Positions 26,401 to 37,818 are shown, counted from the stretch's first letter. The stretch is DNA of 64,000 nucleotides from Eretmocerus hayati (GCA_029851415.1 CM056743.1:13198727-13262726), one strand, 5' to 3'. Numbers and translations: made by a program. The notes: generated from the sequence alone by a model not told the origin.

Positions 26401-29400
26401 TCATTTCGACCCTTGTATATGTCTATTCCTTCATGCATTTAGCCCAACGGACGAGGCAATTTTGATTCACCTTATGCTTTAGTCATACACCGTATCCGTG
26501 CAACGATTTCAATTTTTTTATTATTTATTCTCATTTTGGAATCCTTTCTTCGAATTTCCTGTCATTTTTCAAAGATAATTACCAAATGGAAATCATTGGT
26601 ACAAAAAATACTCTCGTGCTGGTGCGCATTTTTTGGCTAAAATAATTTTTGCGTCACCTTTATTGATCGTATCATTTTCATCTTTACACCAGCAGAAATT
26701 CTGAAATAGACTATAATTTTCTATTATGTAGTACCGAACGCAGCATATTTTGCAATGAACTAAAGACGCATATGAGAATTACTAAAGAAATACCTACTAC
26801 TTATCATGAAATTTTTATGATTTCAGGCATTAAACGAAGGCTTGAGCGTAGGCTCACTGATGCCGGTTGTATGCTCTGGTGCTGGCGCTCTGATAGCCCG
26901 ATACGATGAGCACGCTCTTGTATCGAGATTTAAATTCGGTGTGCTACATCAGCGAGCACGACAGACCACCGAGGAGCAACTATTTGCAAATCGACAGATC
27001 ACGCCTGCCTTTCAAGAGTTTCTCGACCTACTCGGACAGCGCATCGACCTCAAGGATCACAAAGGGTAAGGCTTGCCTTCTTCAAAATCTTTTTTTTTGG
27101 GCTATTTTAAATAATTAAGTTTTTGGAGGTTTGCCTAAGACACTAAATGACTGATTCGACTTTTTTGCTGTTCTTACGTTACGTATCACTAAATTGTTCA
27201 GATAATCAGTTGTCTTATTAACCTCGTTTTGTACCACTACTTACTTCACAAAAAAAAAAAAAAAAAACAAGTTGGTGAATTTTATCTAACCGCGACCTGA
27301 ATAGATAAAATTGAGACAGTTTGAAACAACTTTGATGAATTGTATTAAAATTTTTTAATCAAAATCGAGTGTCCATTCGTAGTTAGCTTTGATTTCGAAT
27401 GTATTATTCAGTTGAATGTATGTCTAATAGATATAAATATTATTTCAGGTACCGAGGTGGCTTAGACACGAGACACGGACAAACAGGTGATAGCGCGGTA
27501 TACGAAGTATTTAGGGGTCGAGAGATGCTATTCCACGTGGCCTCGTTACTACCTTTCAGTCCAGGTGATTCACAACAACTTCAACGAAAGCGACACATCG
27601 GCAACGACATCGTCGCTCTTGTTTTCCAAGAGGAGCCTACTCCCTTTAGTCCAGACATGATCGCCAGCCACTTTTTACACGCCTTTATCGTCGTCCAGGT
27701 CGTTGACCCTTGCACACCTAATACGAGGTATGATATATCTTTTTTATCTTTTATAATTTGACTTACTTTACATTTTTTAAGGAATCTGTAGCTAATTTTA
27801 TAATTTGTCTTTTTCAGGTACAAGGTCAGCGTAACGGCGCGTGACGATGTTCCCTGGTTTGGTCCAGCATTGCCTAGCCCAGCTGTTTTCATGCGAGGCG
27901 TTGAATTTAAAGAGTTCCTCTTGACTAAGCTCGTAAACGCTGAAAATGCTGCCTACAAAGCTGAAAAATTCTCTAAACTTGAGGTAACTATCATTTTTAC
28001 TTTCTAATCAAAAAATACCTCACCATCATGTAACGATGAAAATTAATTGTATAATTTCTAAATAATCCAGCTTCGAACGAGATCAGCGCTTCTAGAATCA
28101 CTAACAGAAGAATTACAAAGCAAAACGAGCGAATTCGTTGGCTGTAATGCCTTAGCTGCTGCAGGACTTGCAACGAATGCAAGTGGAAGTTCAATGGGTT
28201 GTCCGGTATCACCAACGTCGAGTAGTGGTGATGTATCAAATAGTAGCAGTGGTGGAGGAAGTGGATCTCGTTTTATCGATACAGTTCGAAAAGCACTTAT
28301 ATCTCGAGTAAGGAATGCTTCTACCGAAAGTGTACCCCAGCAGCTGGCTGCTGGAAATAGTAAACAGAATAAGGCCCATTCACCTTTGGAACCAAGCCCA
28401 CCACCACAGAATCGAGGAAAATCTTCATCGGCAAGTAAACGTGCGAGCTTGCAGCAGCAACAACAACAATTACAGTCAACACCGACAGTGACACTTGGAG
28501 GTGTTGGTAGTGGTAGTAGCCTCGTTATTGGTTCTACCAGTCCACTTGGATCACCTGATCTTGCTCTTACTAGGTATGTACTGCAGTGCTGTGGTGGAGA
28601 CAAGTTGTCCGATTCAAGAAATTTCACCGTAGTTGAAGGTGTTTGTTTTGTACAGGGAGATTCTTTAGTACAGAATTGGCATTAAATGTCATATTGTTTA
28701 TATTCATCATATATCTCTCATGATCATGACATGTTCGATTTTTGTAAAATCAAGACCATTACGAATTGTTGTTATGATTTAAAAAAAATTATTGTCCAGA
28801 TGTTGCCCACTGGTGCTTTAAAAAAAGAACAGTGCTTGATTGCTACTGGAAAATATCATTTACTACAATATTCATTCAAACTTTCAATGTTAATAGCTAC
28901 TCGAAGCAAGTACCACTGACAATGCGACTTTTATATCAAAATTCCTGGAAAAAATGTATGTCAGTGCAAACATATCAAGATGCACAAACGTCAGAAAATT
29001 GAGATTACTGAGCTACTTTTTTTCTACGAAATAACCTGATCGAGCTTTTGCATGATTTTTTTCGTAGCATATTTTATAATGCAAATATCAATTGTTACTT
29101 ACAGAGACGGCGAACTAAACTTGCAAAGAAGCGGAGGCAGCAGCAGCCCAAGTATCGCCAGCCAAGATAGCTGCAGCGGAGGCAGCCTTCTACTTGCTTG
29201 CAGTGGAAGTGACAATGGTTGCGAAAGTAGTTGCAGTCTCGTTACAGTACAGCAACAACAACAACAACAACAACATCATCATCGGCATCAACATCAACAA
29301 CAATGTGCTTCAGTACAGCAATCTGAAAGTGACGACAGTTCACTCAATAGCGAACTCGAACTTGAACAAGCTGGTGGTGGAATTGGCGGTCAGTATCCCT

Positions 29401-30244
29401 ATCCATATCCAGATAGTGATACCGGACTTGAAAGTATGAGTTCAGCTGAAACAGGCTGCCAACATGAATCGGCTAGCCTGGCTAGATCTTCTACAAGTGG
29501 TAGTGGTGATCATTCGCAAGAGCGGGCTTCAGCTCAAGCAGCGGCAGCGAGTACTCCTGGATCACCGGGTAGTGAATCCGCTGATTCGCTCAGGCAGGAG
29601 GTTACTAGGCTAAAGTGTGACAAGCTTGATTTGCTTAGACAGAATGTGGTGAGTTGATGACGCTTTTTTCTAAATCGTAGTAGTTTCGTGTGGATTCTGT
29701 TTCCACCTTGCATATAGCTGCAAATATGACTCAAATTTATGTCAAAAAGATAACTCTAAATGTGAATTTTTTTCTTGAAAAATATTCAATTTCGTAACAT
29801 GTTACTTTGATGTAAAATGTTATATTTAATCCAACTAAGTCTTTGAAAAGGTTTTGTCACTCGGCCGCAATCAATTTCTTCCATCCTTTCAATAATACTA
29901 AATATTTAGGGAGTCGTATTCTTCTATACTTGCATAACTTTTCTGGCATTCGTTGTCATTCAGAGCCTAACGAGACATCTCAGTTGGAGAATTTAAAATA
30001 TTAGCTGAAGAATCTTTTGAGCAAAAAATTCTTGCCTATTTGATTTTACATCTCATACTTGATTTTCCAGACATGTCAACGCGACATAAAAAGACTACGA
30101 GAAAAGGAATTACAACTACAGTCGGAGCTTGCTGCCGCTTCTCAAGAGATAATTCGGCTACGAACTCTGCTGAAAGAGTGTTCGACAGCTGGCATTGCTC
30201 TCGACAACAATAACCAACAACCACAATCAGCTTCGACGGTCTGA
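17013..30244 (+). CDS. Rapgap1: Rap1 GTPase-activating protein, 8 exons, 5' end not seen
   Basis: It stimulates GTP hydrolysis by the small GTPase Rap1, turning off Rap1-dependent adhesion and signalling at the membrane. Exons: 17013-17426, 24791-24973, 26827-27065, 27449-27727, 27818-27983, 28071-28573, 29105-29648, 30071-30244. All junctions are GT-AG with matching phases, and the sum is 2502 nt (833 residues plus stop). The order matches animal Rap1GAP: a linker with GYWADGTEH (human GYWIEGTNH), a region starting GREHLNF, then the catalytic core. That core includes [14 protein letters not shown]-like YRGGLD, the asparagine-thumb helix [12 protein letters not shown] (Asn codon 27603-27605) and [17 protein letters not shown] low-complexity Ser/Gln/His tail follows, ending in a short coiled coil ([20 protein letters not shown]). 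The first visible exon starts in phase 0 after an acceptor, so upstream exons or an alternative start are expected. Confidence 0.95.
17949..18076. repeat. 128-bp imperfect palindrome (MITE-like hairpin)
   Basis: Both arms start with CCCTGGTAGAAATT and include a TAACACATTA-type and AAAATGGCTATTTT-type block. They fold into a stem of about 55 bp with a short loop. It lies in the sense strand of the Rapgap1 intron, so it would be transcribed as a hairpin. No flanking duplication is evident. Confidence 0.75.
23492..23572 (+). other. Gln/His-rich short ORF in Rapgap1 intron
   Basis: A 26-codon ORF starting with three Met codons, rich in His and Gln and ending [11 protein letters not shown]-repeat composition alone can produce such ORFs. 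No donor follows within it, so it is not an obvious alternative first exon. It is reported as an observation, not a gene. Confidence 0.2.
24791..24973 (+). CDS. Rapgap1: Rapgap1 exon, start of conserved region
   Basis: 61 codons, phase 0 to 0. It reads [15 protein letters not shown] then [20 protein letters not shown], equivalent to the GKEHFNYYS and DQEHLRLLLRTK segments of human Rap1GAP. This is the N-terminal (dimerisation) half of the RapGAP fold. The acceptor is caaatttcag and the donor gttagt. Confidence 0.93.
26827..27065 (+). CDS. Rapgap1: Rapgap1 exon, RapGAP domain
   Basis: Enters in phase 0 and ends after two bases of a Gly codon. It encodes [20 protein letters not shown] and [20 protein letters not shown], matching the Rap1GAP segments DEHVISNNFKFGVIYQ and [21 protein letters not shown]. 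Confidence 0.93.
27449..27727 (+). CDS. Rapgap1: Rapgap1 exon, catalytic asparagine-thumb segment
   Basis: It encodes [18 protein letters not shown], the [20 protein letters not shown] helix and [20 protein letters not shown]. RapGAPs use an asparagine rather than an arginine finger; it is present here in HIGND. It ends two bases into an Arg codon completed by the next exon. Confidence 0.94.
27818..27983 (+). CDS. Rapgap1: Rapgap1 exon, C-terminal part of RapGAP domain
   Basis: It encodes [19 protein letters not shown] and [19 protein letters not shown], nearly identical in pattern to human Rap1GAP ([35 protein letters not shown]). It ends in phase 0 at a gtaact donor. Confidence 0.94.
28071..28573 (+). 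CDS. Rapgap1: Rapgap1 exon, post-GAP helix and Ser-rich linker
   Basis: It starts with [15 protein letters not shown], the conserved helix after the GAP core. A Ser/Gly/Gln-rich segment follows, with [18 protein letters not shown], similar to the basic phosphorylated linker of Rap1GAPs. It ends with two bases of an Arg codon. The frame runs on into the intron for 37 codons, which is read-through, not exon. Confidence 0.9.
29105..29648 (+). CDS. Rapgap1: Rapgap1 exon, Gln/His-rich low-complexity tail
   Basis: It includes a CAA/CAT run encoding poly-Gln and poly-His (near 29251-29300), acidic Ser clusters, [13 protein letters not shown] (human DTGLESVSSSGT) and the start of the coiled coil ([20 protein letters not shown]). 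The triplet run is a likely site of length polymorphism. Confidence 0.9.
30071..30244 (+). CDS. Rapgap1: Rapgap1 terminal coding exon, coiled coil
   Basis: 57 codons then TGA at 30242-30244. It reads [20 protein letters not shown], a heptad pattern continuing from the previous exon, then a short polar tail. The acceptor is gattttccag. Confidence 0.9.
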   Translation, partial: TCQRDIKRLREKELQLQSELAAASQEIIRLRTLLKECSTAGIALDNNNQQPQSASTV

Positions 30245-33200
30245 GACAAACTAAAGCTCGTTGAAGACGAGCAAGAGCCTGATTCGTAAATAATGCGTGC
30301 AGACGTTGCAATTCTAAGAGTCCGAGTGACTGCGAGTAAATAGAGCAAGTGAGACCTGCAAGTCGTATTCGAAAAAGTATTTGAGAGATGCTAATTCATT
30401 CTTGTAGCTAGTAGATAATGAATGCTCCGATGTATGTAGTCAGTGTATAATAGAGAGAGTGAGATAAAACTGGCATAATTATGCCAAATAGATCTGTGTC
30501 CAAACGTAGTAATCTACAAATGTGTCGATCATCGTGGAGAACCATAGGTGCTCACTCGTCACCCTTAAAAAATCGAAATGAGGCATGACTGATTTGTGCC
30601 GAGTGCCAATGTAGTTTACTTCCATTGTTGATGTTCTATATTTTTGCACTCGCCCTGATCAGTGATCAATGCCTAAAATCTTCTCAGATGGGTGATCTGA
30701 CTAAAAATCATCATTTCCATCATCATCTTTTTCATCACTATTGGAATATTAGGCATCCATCTAATCTTTCATTCTCGAATCTCGCTGTGTAAATAAATAT
30801 ACTTATTCTCGACCTACCTTAGATAGTGAAAAAGTTTGATTTTCACTTGTATAAATGTTACAATTATGTACTTCAGCGATCGATGCAATCATATAGATTG
30901 GCTCTACCAAATTTTTTTTAGACTATAAGATTGTAAGTTTTCAAGTAAGTTATATAATGTATATTCGTATGTATTTTTTTCACGCAAGTTAATGAGATTG
31001 ACTATCGAGTTCTATATTGTTCTCATTGTGTTGAGTGGCCCTAATACTGGCAAATTTGCTAGAGGCCGAGAATCTCTATAGCAATTGGATTTTTATGATA
31101 TTGACGATTTGGAGAAAAAATTATGAAAATTGTGACACAATTTACCAATTCTTTACAAATCATTTTTTATCCTCTATGTGGAGTCCACATTTTTATTCGC
31201 ATACTTGTATGCTCAACTGTCACGTTAAAAAATTGTCCGCATTTTCTTTTGTAATCGAGTATTTTTATACAAAGTTATTCTTGTGTAAGATGTGAACTTG
31301 AAGCACCAAACTGGATTCAATATCAAGATGATGCCTATCCGCGCACAACAAATACCAAAGTTTATCTCGATAAGATATCGATTTTTACTATCCTACATTC
31401 CCATTTCTCCCGTCTCTTCGAGGTACCATTGTTTTTTACGCGCGACCAACACCGTATAATATTTTAAGAAAGGAAGACAAAGTAAAACTAAATCTTTTCT
31501 CAATCTGGTTGATCGTCCGAAAATTTTATTCTTCATCAATTGTACGTAACCCGCAATTCTGGCTCACCCTTAATCTAGAAAAAAATCTAAATGCGCTGTT
31601 TCTTGTTTTAACACTGCCCGTGTATTATACATTTAATGAATGGTCGAGTCTTCAAAAAGTGTACCGTCAAGATGCGATACTTTAGATACTTTTGTCATGC
31701 CCCCCTCCCTCTGCACTTCGACTACAATTCCGAATCGTAACTAAAAATTTATCTGTTGGAATTTGTCTATTGGGTCATTCCCGAAAAATGAGGGTCCTAG
31801 TAGTTTGAAGTTTCATTCAAAAAATTGAATTCCGCTATGATTAGGATACAAGTCAGTAGAATTCTGATGTCACAACATTAAGTTTGTGAAATCTCATGCC
31901 CACGTACCCTCGTTTTGAAAAATTATTTCAACAGGCACAGAATATTTGTTTTACAAGTAATAGCATTCGCAAATTTCCTTTCTCTGACGCACGCTCCCAA
32001 GGTGCTTTCACATACCAATATAGACCGTCTCGACGGTATTTACGAAATTATAAATGAAAGAGTTACAGACCTCTCAATTTCCAGATTCGAATTTAACAGA
32101 AATGGTAAACAAGATTGTTGAATGGAAATATTTTCGAAAAAAATGTCAGGCAACCATTGTACATACATAATATTATTCTTGACAAGACTATATGCCAAAA
32201 TATCGATGGTTAACAAGACTTGTAACAGTGAGCCCCATTATTTTTATTACTAACGATGTATATAAGAGGGAAGAATAATAATAATAAAGTATCTTGCGCT
32301 TATCTGTAATGTCTTGTCCTACCAATCGCAGTGGTCTTCTCGTCTAACACAAATGATAAATGTATAGGAAAGAGACAATTCTCACCACATCTAGTGTGAC
32401 TTCTACGTTGGCCTTGAAAAATCAAAGAATAAAGATGAAGAGTGCGATCTATTAAAAGAAAACAAATTTTAGAAGAAAAATGAGAGAGAGAGATATGCAT
32501 TATTATATTGGAAAATATCACAAATTAATATGACTGTATACACATATAGTATATAGAAATATATATTTTATATTAAAATGTAATAGATTCACGAAAGAAA
32601 TTTAATGACTGCGATAAACTGCGAATCTAATATTCTTCTGAACGGAAACGATGAAAGGATATTCTCAAACTACTAATGTGTACTTTCTGTTTTTTTTTGT
32701 TTATTGCACCACATCTCTGTCACGAGAATAATAGTCGTAGTATTCGTCAATAAAGATTAAAATAATGAAACGAAATTAACGAAGGTATATTATTCTTGAC
32801 TCAATCGCCTGTCTTCCACGTCCTTTAATAAGTTTGACGTCTCTTTCATCTAACTCGAATCTAAAGAGACCCGATGAAAAATTCGAGATAGGAGGTTTTT
32901 CGAGTCGAGGACTGTTTTGAAGTGACCCTTGATATGAAATGTCCTAAATGAAATGGTGGTTCTGAATTCAATCTACTCAAATCACATCATCAAATTATAA
33001 TAAGGTTGATCGAATGTGTTGAAAAACATATCACGAGAGTTTCCGATCTCAGTTATGACAAAAAATCTGTCATAATTTTTGCTTGACGTGAGGGCTGCAA
33101 TCTCCCACGACCAACAACATTCTCTGGCCGGCACAGAGTTAAAAAAATTTCGTTCGCGATCCTTCCAGCTCCCTCAAAATATGATCCAAATAAGTACATC

Positions 33201-34390
33201 GAGAGCTTGTACACCATGAGAAATTACAACCTTATCGATTTTAGATTCTCGATCGATACCACTTTCTTCTTTTTCATCATCCAATTCATCATTTGACTTC
33301 AGGGAAATCACGATATTTAAGATATCTTCATTTCTCAAATAGCCCTTTCGTTGCGATAACCATGTCAAAACCAACAAATTCCTCAAAAGTCAGACCACCG
33401 ACACCCAAAACTGTCCTGTCACAGTGTGTCACAGCATCCCAATTTGCGCTTGTTCAGGAATTCGAATTTGAGAGTTTTTGGTTCAAAATGCAGGCAAAAA
33501 CTGATCAAAATTTCCAGTTACGGAGTTTTTTCTACGGGAACTGGGTATTTTTTCGATTTAGAGAGTTTCTTTCAAGAGCCCGGATATTATCTTCAAGTTA
33601 GAGGGGTTTTCGAGTTAGGAATTTTCGAGTTAGAAAGTTTCTACTGCATTCAATTCCTAAGATCAAATTTTTTTTGTGCAGTAGTAAGATAACACGCGTG
33701 ATCGTATTCAACGCGTTGAATATAATCTAAGGGCAGATTGAAGTAATAATTTCTAAAAAAAGAATTTTCTAAATTATCTAATTTCCGATTTTCTGTCTTC
33801 GTTCTTCAATGCATATGTTGGATTCTCCATCTGTGTTATTTCTTCGTTGATTTGTGGTCGCATCCAAAGTGCACAAGTCTCGCAAAAAATTTTACGAACG
33901 GAACCGTTCATATAAGTAGAGAAAAGCATTTTTGAGTCCTACGAATCGTTGGAAGTTTATGATTTGATGAACTCAGTTAGAATCATCTGCATAAGAAAGG
34001 CAAGAAAAGAATCTGAAGTGGTTTTGGATTGATTTCCTCAAGTCGATAGACTAATGCAATTAGTTTATTTAAATCATCGGAGAGGGATATCAAAATAGGC
34101 AATTAAACGACATGCACCATTTCAACTATTTAGTTACACAGAAATAATTATTTCTTGAGCTCTGAAAATGCTTGACGAGTGAAGTCATGTATGTATGTAC
34201 AATTTTTGAGATCACTTTGATCAATTTCCAAATTTTTCATCCCCTATCATGTATACAGTCAGGGCAAGAAGGCGCTTGAGGAGCGCGGGGGTTCAACGAA
34301 AAAATTTCCTGTAAATACTGCCTGAACTGGCGCATACCAAGGTTTGATAATTGAACTAGTTTAGTACTTCAATTCTCGGTACGAACGTAG
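30245..34390 (+). other. Rapgap1 3' UTR and intergenic sequence
   Basis: AT-rich with no supported coding sequence. AATAAA occurs at 30792-30797, 32283-32288 and 32749-32754, any of which could end Rapgap1 transcripts. Near 33530-33640 the motif TTCGAGTTAG recurs a few times, a weak local repeat; overlapping ORFs there look like noise. Confidence 0.55.
30792..30797 (+). terminator. Candidate polyadenylation signal, Rapgap1
   Basis: AATAAA about 550 bp after the stop codon, the nearest canonical hexamer. Later hexamers at 32283 and 32749 are alternatives. Confidence 0.4.
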
Positions 34391-34395
34391 GTAAG

Positions 34396-34402
34396 TATAT
34401 AA
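34396..34402 (+). promoter_or_regulatory. Candidate TATA box of the odorant-binding protein gene
   Basis: TATATAA lies 92-98 bp upstream of the chosen ATG at 34494. Tissue-specific secreted-protein genes often use TATA promoters. The transcription start would be near 34425-34435. Confidence 0.45.
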
Positions 34403-34493
34403 CGTGTGGCGTTGCTGCACTATTATAAGCGTTAGCTATGACATTGTGATTTAGTGTATGATTACTGCTTGTATGAGATCAGAAGCGAGCAAA

Positions 34494-34550
34494 ATGGCAG
34501 TGAATTTTTACATTATTATTCTTGCTGCAACTCTAATCGGAGTTTTTACT
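34494..34550 (+). CDS. Odorant-binding protein exon 1, signal peptide
   Basis: 19 codons, phase 0 at the donor (gtaagg). Hydrophobic core YIIILAATLIGVF. Two upstream in-frame ATGs would add 7 or 12 polar residues before it. Confidence 0.8.
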
Positions 34551-35684
34551 GTAAGGAATTTTTCACTTTGTTCAAATAATTCATTATCCATGCATAATTT
34601 CCACCACTCGATAACTGATGAAAATGATCACTCTAGAGTACGGTATTATATTGAGTTCTTAACGAGTTGAAACAGGTAATGTCTAATAGTGAATGATTCG
34701 AGATCAGATTTCCCATTTTCACGGACTTGTTAGTGGCTTTAAAAACTAGATGAATCAAAGTGCGAGTACTCAAAAACGTCTATAATACTTTGAATGATCA
34801 TCTATAGGATCAAGATAAAACCATCGAATTTGATGAGGACGACGGTAGAATCGCTTTGATAGAGTGCTTGAAAAGTCATCACATGAATCCAGGTGAGTTT
34901 TGGATTATTCGTGTTTTTCCATAAGCGATTTTGAACAATAATCGTAAACATTTGGACAACCCTGACGAAAATATTTTTATTCAAATTGATAATCATGTAT
35001 CTTATTACTCTCGAAGATGATGAGGTGAGCTTTGAAGATCTATCTGATGGACAGAAAGGATGTGCTGTCGCATGCTCTTACAAAGCGCTGAATTGGGTTC
35101 GTTTCCAAAATTTATCTTTCATAAATTGCTCATATACCCCCGCTGGCAATATCAGCGGCTAACATCGGAAATTTTTCTAGTATTTCTCCCCTGTCACCCT
35201 ATGTGCATTTATCTGATTTGATGATACAATGTATCAATAATGCAATGTATTAATTGTGTTATCTTGGTGAACAACAATCAATTATTGCTAGAAAAGAGAA
35301 ATTGAAAAAAATGTTCTGTGAGATCTCTTCGAGACGTATATTGCGCGGGTAAAATATGAGCGTACTCTATTTGGAAATTAATATTTTGTGTAAAAAATTG
35401 CGTAGATAAAACCAGATGGGTCATTGGACGTAGATCAGTTTTATCCACTTCTTGCCGGAGAAATTTCGCGCACTGAATTTGAACAGCAAAAGGAAAAGTA
35501 TTTGCAAATCATCTCCAACTGCAAGGATAAAGGTAACATCTTCACATTATTCTCGGATTCTACTTGACCGAAACTTATTATGACAAAACTGAATTTTCAT
35601 TACCATAATGTAGGTGGCAAAGACGAGTGTGAGATGTTTAACTGTTTGAGACAGGAGGGTTTCAAACTGTTACCCATTTTTTGA
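34494..35684 (+). CDS. Odorant-binding protein (PBP/GOBP family), 5 exons
   Basis: A small secreted carrier of hydrophobic ligands, typically in sensillum lymph though some family members work elsewhere. Exons: 34494-34550, 34808-34892, 35017-35096, 35406-35532, 35614-35684; phases match throughout and give 139 residues. Residues 1-19 (MAVNFYIIILAATLIGVFT) are a signal peptide, which is why the third in-frame ATG was preferred to those at 34458 and 34473. Six cysteines sit at 39, 63, 67, 113, 122 and 127. C2-x3-C3 and C4-x8-C5 fit the classical family, but C5 and C6 are only four residues apart (CEMFNC) instead of the usual eight. The fourth exon's donor context (tgg|gttcgt, third intron) is weak. 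The gene lies between Rapgap1 and Dlg5 on the same strand, alone and not in a tandem cluster within this window. Ligand unknown. Confidence 0.88.
34808..34892 (+). CDS. Odorant-binding protein exon 2
   Basis: It encodes DQDKTIEFDEDDGRIALIEC and the rest of helix 1, with Cys39. It ends in phase 1 at gtgagt. Confidence 0.85.
35017..35096 (+). CDS. Odorant-binding protein exon 3
   Basis: It contains the C-x3-C signature GCAVAC (Cys63, Cys67), the most diagnostic motif of the family. It ends in phase 0 at a weak gttcgt donor. Confidence 0.85.
35406..35532 (+). CDS. Odorant-binding protein exon 4
   Basis: It encodes KPDGSLDVDQFYPLL through ISNCKDK with Cys113, and ends in phase 1 at gtaaca. Confidence 0.85.
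35614..35684 (+). CDS. Odorant-binding protein exon 5
   Basis: It encodes GGKDECEMFNCLRQEGFKLL and the stop (TGA 35682-35684), with Cys122 and Cys127 four residues apart. Confidence 0.85.
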
Positions 35685-35890
35685 TAAACCCGTAAGGAAA
35701 AAATGGATGTCAATCGACTATTCCACGATCATTTGTGGATTTCAGATTTTTTTATATACTTTTCAGATTTTTTTTCAATAGTATTGGTGGAAGAATGAAT
35801 GAACATCATCAAATTTTAATAAATTATGTGATTCCTGTTATTGATTTATCTCGATCTTATCGCCAATAAGTTTATATAAGCGAGATTCTC

Positions 35891-35896
35891 AATAAA
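35891..35896 (+). terminator. Candidate polyadenylation signal, odorant-binding protein gene
   Basis: AATAAA about 205 bp after the stop codon. Another hexamer at 35818-35823 is 135 bp after it. Confidence 0.5.
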
Positions 35897-37818
35897 GTAA
35901 TAATTTGGAATATGATTGAATTCAACGTATCCACAGCAACATGAATTGATTGAATAATGAATGGACTATAAAGATCATACACAAAGATCTTACATGAGCG
36001 CTACTGACAAGAAGAAGGTTGAAATGCTTGTTGCGGCGGCAAAAAAAAGAAAATGAGAAAACTGAAGTTTCATGTGACGAGTTGATTGCACGGGAATGTA
36101 TTATTCCACAGCGATATGTCGGCTTGGCCAGAACGCTCTCAATTTTATGCATTGGAAATATATATAATATATTCTCTTTATGCATCTAATAAATAATTAT
36201 TATATTTTTTAGTTTTCACTGGGTTAAGGGTGGCACTTTGGGACCGCTCCGAGTGCGGAGTGGACAGTTTATATAGCATCCAAAAACTAAACTATCTCTA
36301 GAAATCGAAGATTTATCACTCCAGAAGTGGTAGTAACCAGCTGAATTCGTAAATTTGGTTGTAACATCTGATTTGATTAGAAAGCTCTTAATTAACAACT
36401 ATGTACCAGATTTTGATCGATATTGATAGATAGCATCATTTAACAAGATCTGCAATAAGTCCTAATAGTTTTCGATTTTCCCGAAGGTTAAATTCCACTC
36501 ACACCACACGAGTAGCTGAGTGTGATGGTTTAATCACACTTACCTTACACGAAGTGCCACCCAGCCGGGTAGCAATAACAGATCATCATCGAACAATTAT
36601 TGAATTTAGATAACAGTGTTGACCGTATTTCGTGAGGTCTTTCGAGTTTGGAGGTTTCCCGACGGTTTATGAGGGCATTAATCAAGAACCGAGAACATTA
36701 TGTTCGTTGGATCAAAAAAAATGACGCAGGCAGCGAGTAATCCCTCAGTGTAGTTAATTGTTTTTTTTTAGCGTTTTGTCGTCATCAAAAACAGCTGAGA
36801 TCGAACAAAGTTCTTGAGCGTACCAAGGGTATAAGTTCTGTCACCAAATTGGACCATTCATCATCTCGTTCTACTTTTGACTATAATTGTTTGAGCGTTA
36901 CATTTTGACGTTATGGGAACTCAATTCGCTCACCAGGATAGAAAGAGGCTGTATAGATTACTTACTTTACGAAGCCTGTGTTTGTCTGCACCACGATATT
37001 CCCTCATTTAAACCATATTGATAAGAATATCGGAATTTCAGCGATTTTGAAAATTTGAAAATCTCGCGCCAGTTGTCTGCTCTCATTCGACGCTTCTCAT
37101 TGGCTCCGCCTCCGCCATATTTGAGCTGTCCCCTCTCTCCTCCATCCTCCATTCACACCGTTTTTTTTGGGTTATAGTTTTGGTTTTTGGTTTGTTTTGG
37201 TTTGATCAGAGCCGTCTGCAAAATGTGCGTGTATGTTTTCGCAATAATTTTCCAAGTTTGATGGATTGTCGATGTAAATCAGTTTGAAATAAGTACGTCT
37301 TCATCAGTGCCTTATTAAAGAACTGCGTAAGTTTGAATTCTTCCACTCTGGTACATTTGGAGATACAGCAGATTTTCTTGGCTGTCACAGACACCACAAT
37401 TAATGCTTTGTTTTTATCAAATTTGCTTATTGTGTTTGTTGTACACACTTTTGATGATGTCTCATGGACCTGTCACATGTCATACTTGATCAGATACTCG
37501 TCACAGATATGTGTTACATACATACATCTCAAATTTTATGTTACAAGTTTGGCAAATTTACTTTGTTGTAGAATAAAGGTTTTCAAAAGTCAAGTCTTCT
37601 CTTCAGCAATGTTGGCACATTCACAAGAAACTTTACTAAAACATTTGAGTTATTGATCTTGAAGTTTAGCCCTGTAAAATAAAGTTCGTTTATTTTTCTG
37701 TGCAGATAACCAAACCGTGTAGCAAGGGTTCCACAGCTGCTGATAGCCCAAAATGTTCTTCATTGAAGGGGCAATCATCTAGCAACTAGGATACACAATC
37801 TATGTAACTCCAAAATGA
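35897..37818. other. Intergenic, no coding exon supported
   Basis: It holds the possible terminal-inverted-repeat element at 36228-36562. A GC-richer patch near 37065-37150 has an inverted CCAAT box (37099-37103) followed by CCGCCTCCGCC and pyrimidine-rich DNA, and looks promoter-like for the broken gene downstream. A reading ITKPCSKG...SSSN at about 37708-37790, after an acceptor ending tgtgcag, may be part of that gene. Confidence 0.4.
36228..36562. mobile_element. Possible MITE with 13-bp terminal inverted repeats
   Basis: GGGTGGCACTTTG at 36228-36240 and its near-perfect inverse at 36550-36562 (12 of 13 match) bound 335 bp with no ORF of note. No target-site duplication is visible, so chance pairing cannot be excluded. 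Confidence 0.35.

Noticed and set aside
28058..28627. 189-codon minus-strand ORF
   Set aside because: Antisense shadow of a Rapgap1 exon whose frame and homology are clear on the + strand.
28574..28685. Extension of Rapgap1 exon 28071-28573 to a stop
   Set aside because: A gtatgt donor and a phase-matched next exon show this is intron read-through. A minor truncated isoform is possible but unsupported.
33293..33692. Overlapping + strand ORFs of 102 and 88 codons
   Set aside because: They share the same DNA in two frames and are built from repeated TTCGAGTTAG-like units and Phe/Ser-rich noise.
37206..37656. Opposing ORFs of 80 (minus) and 107 (plus) codons
   Set aside because: Neither has a known domain, and they overlap on opposite strands. 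I could not connect either to the broken gene by splice phase.
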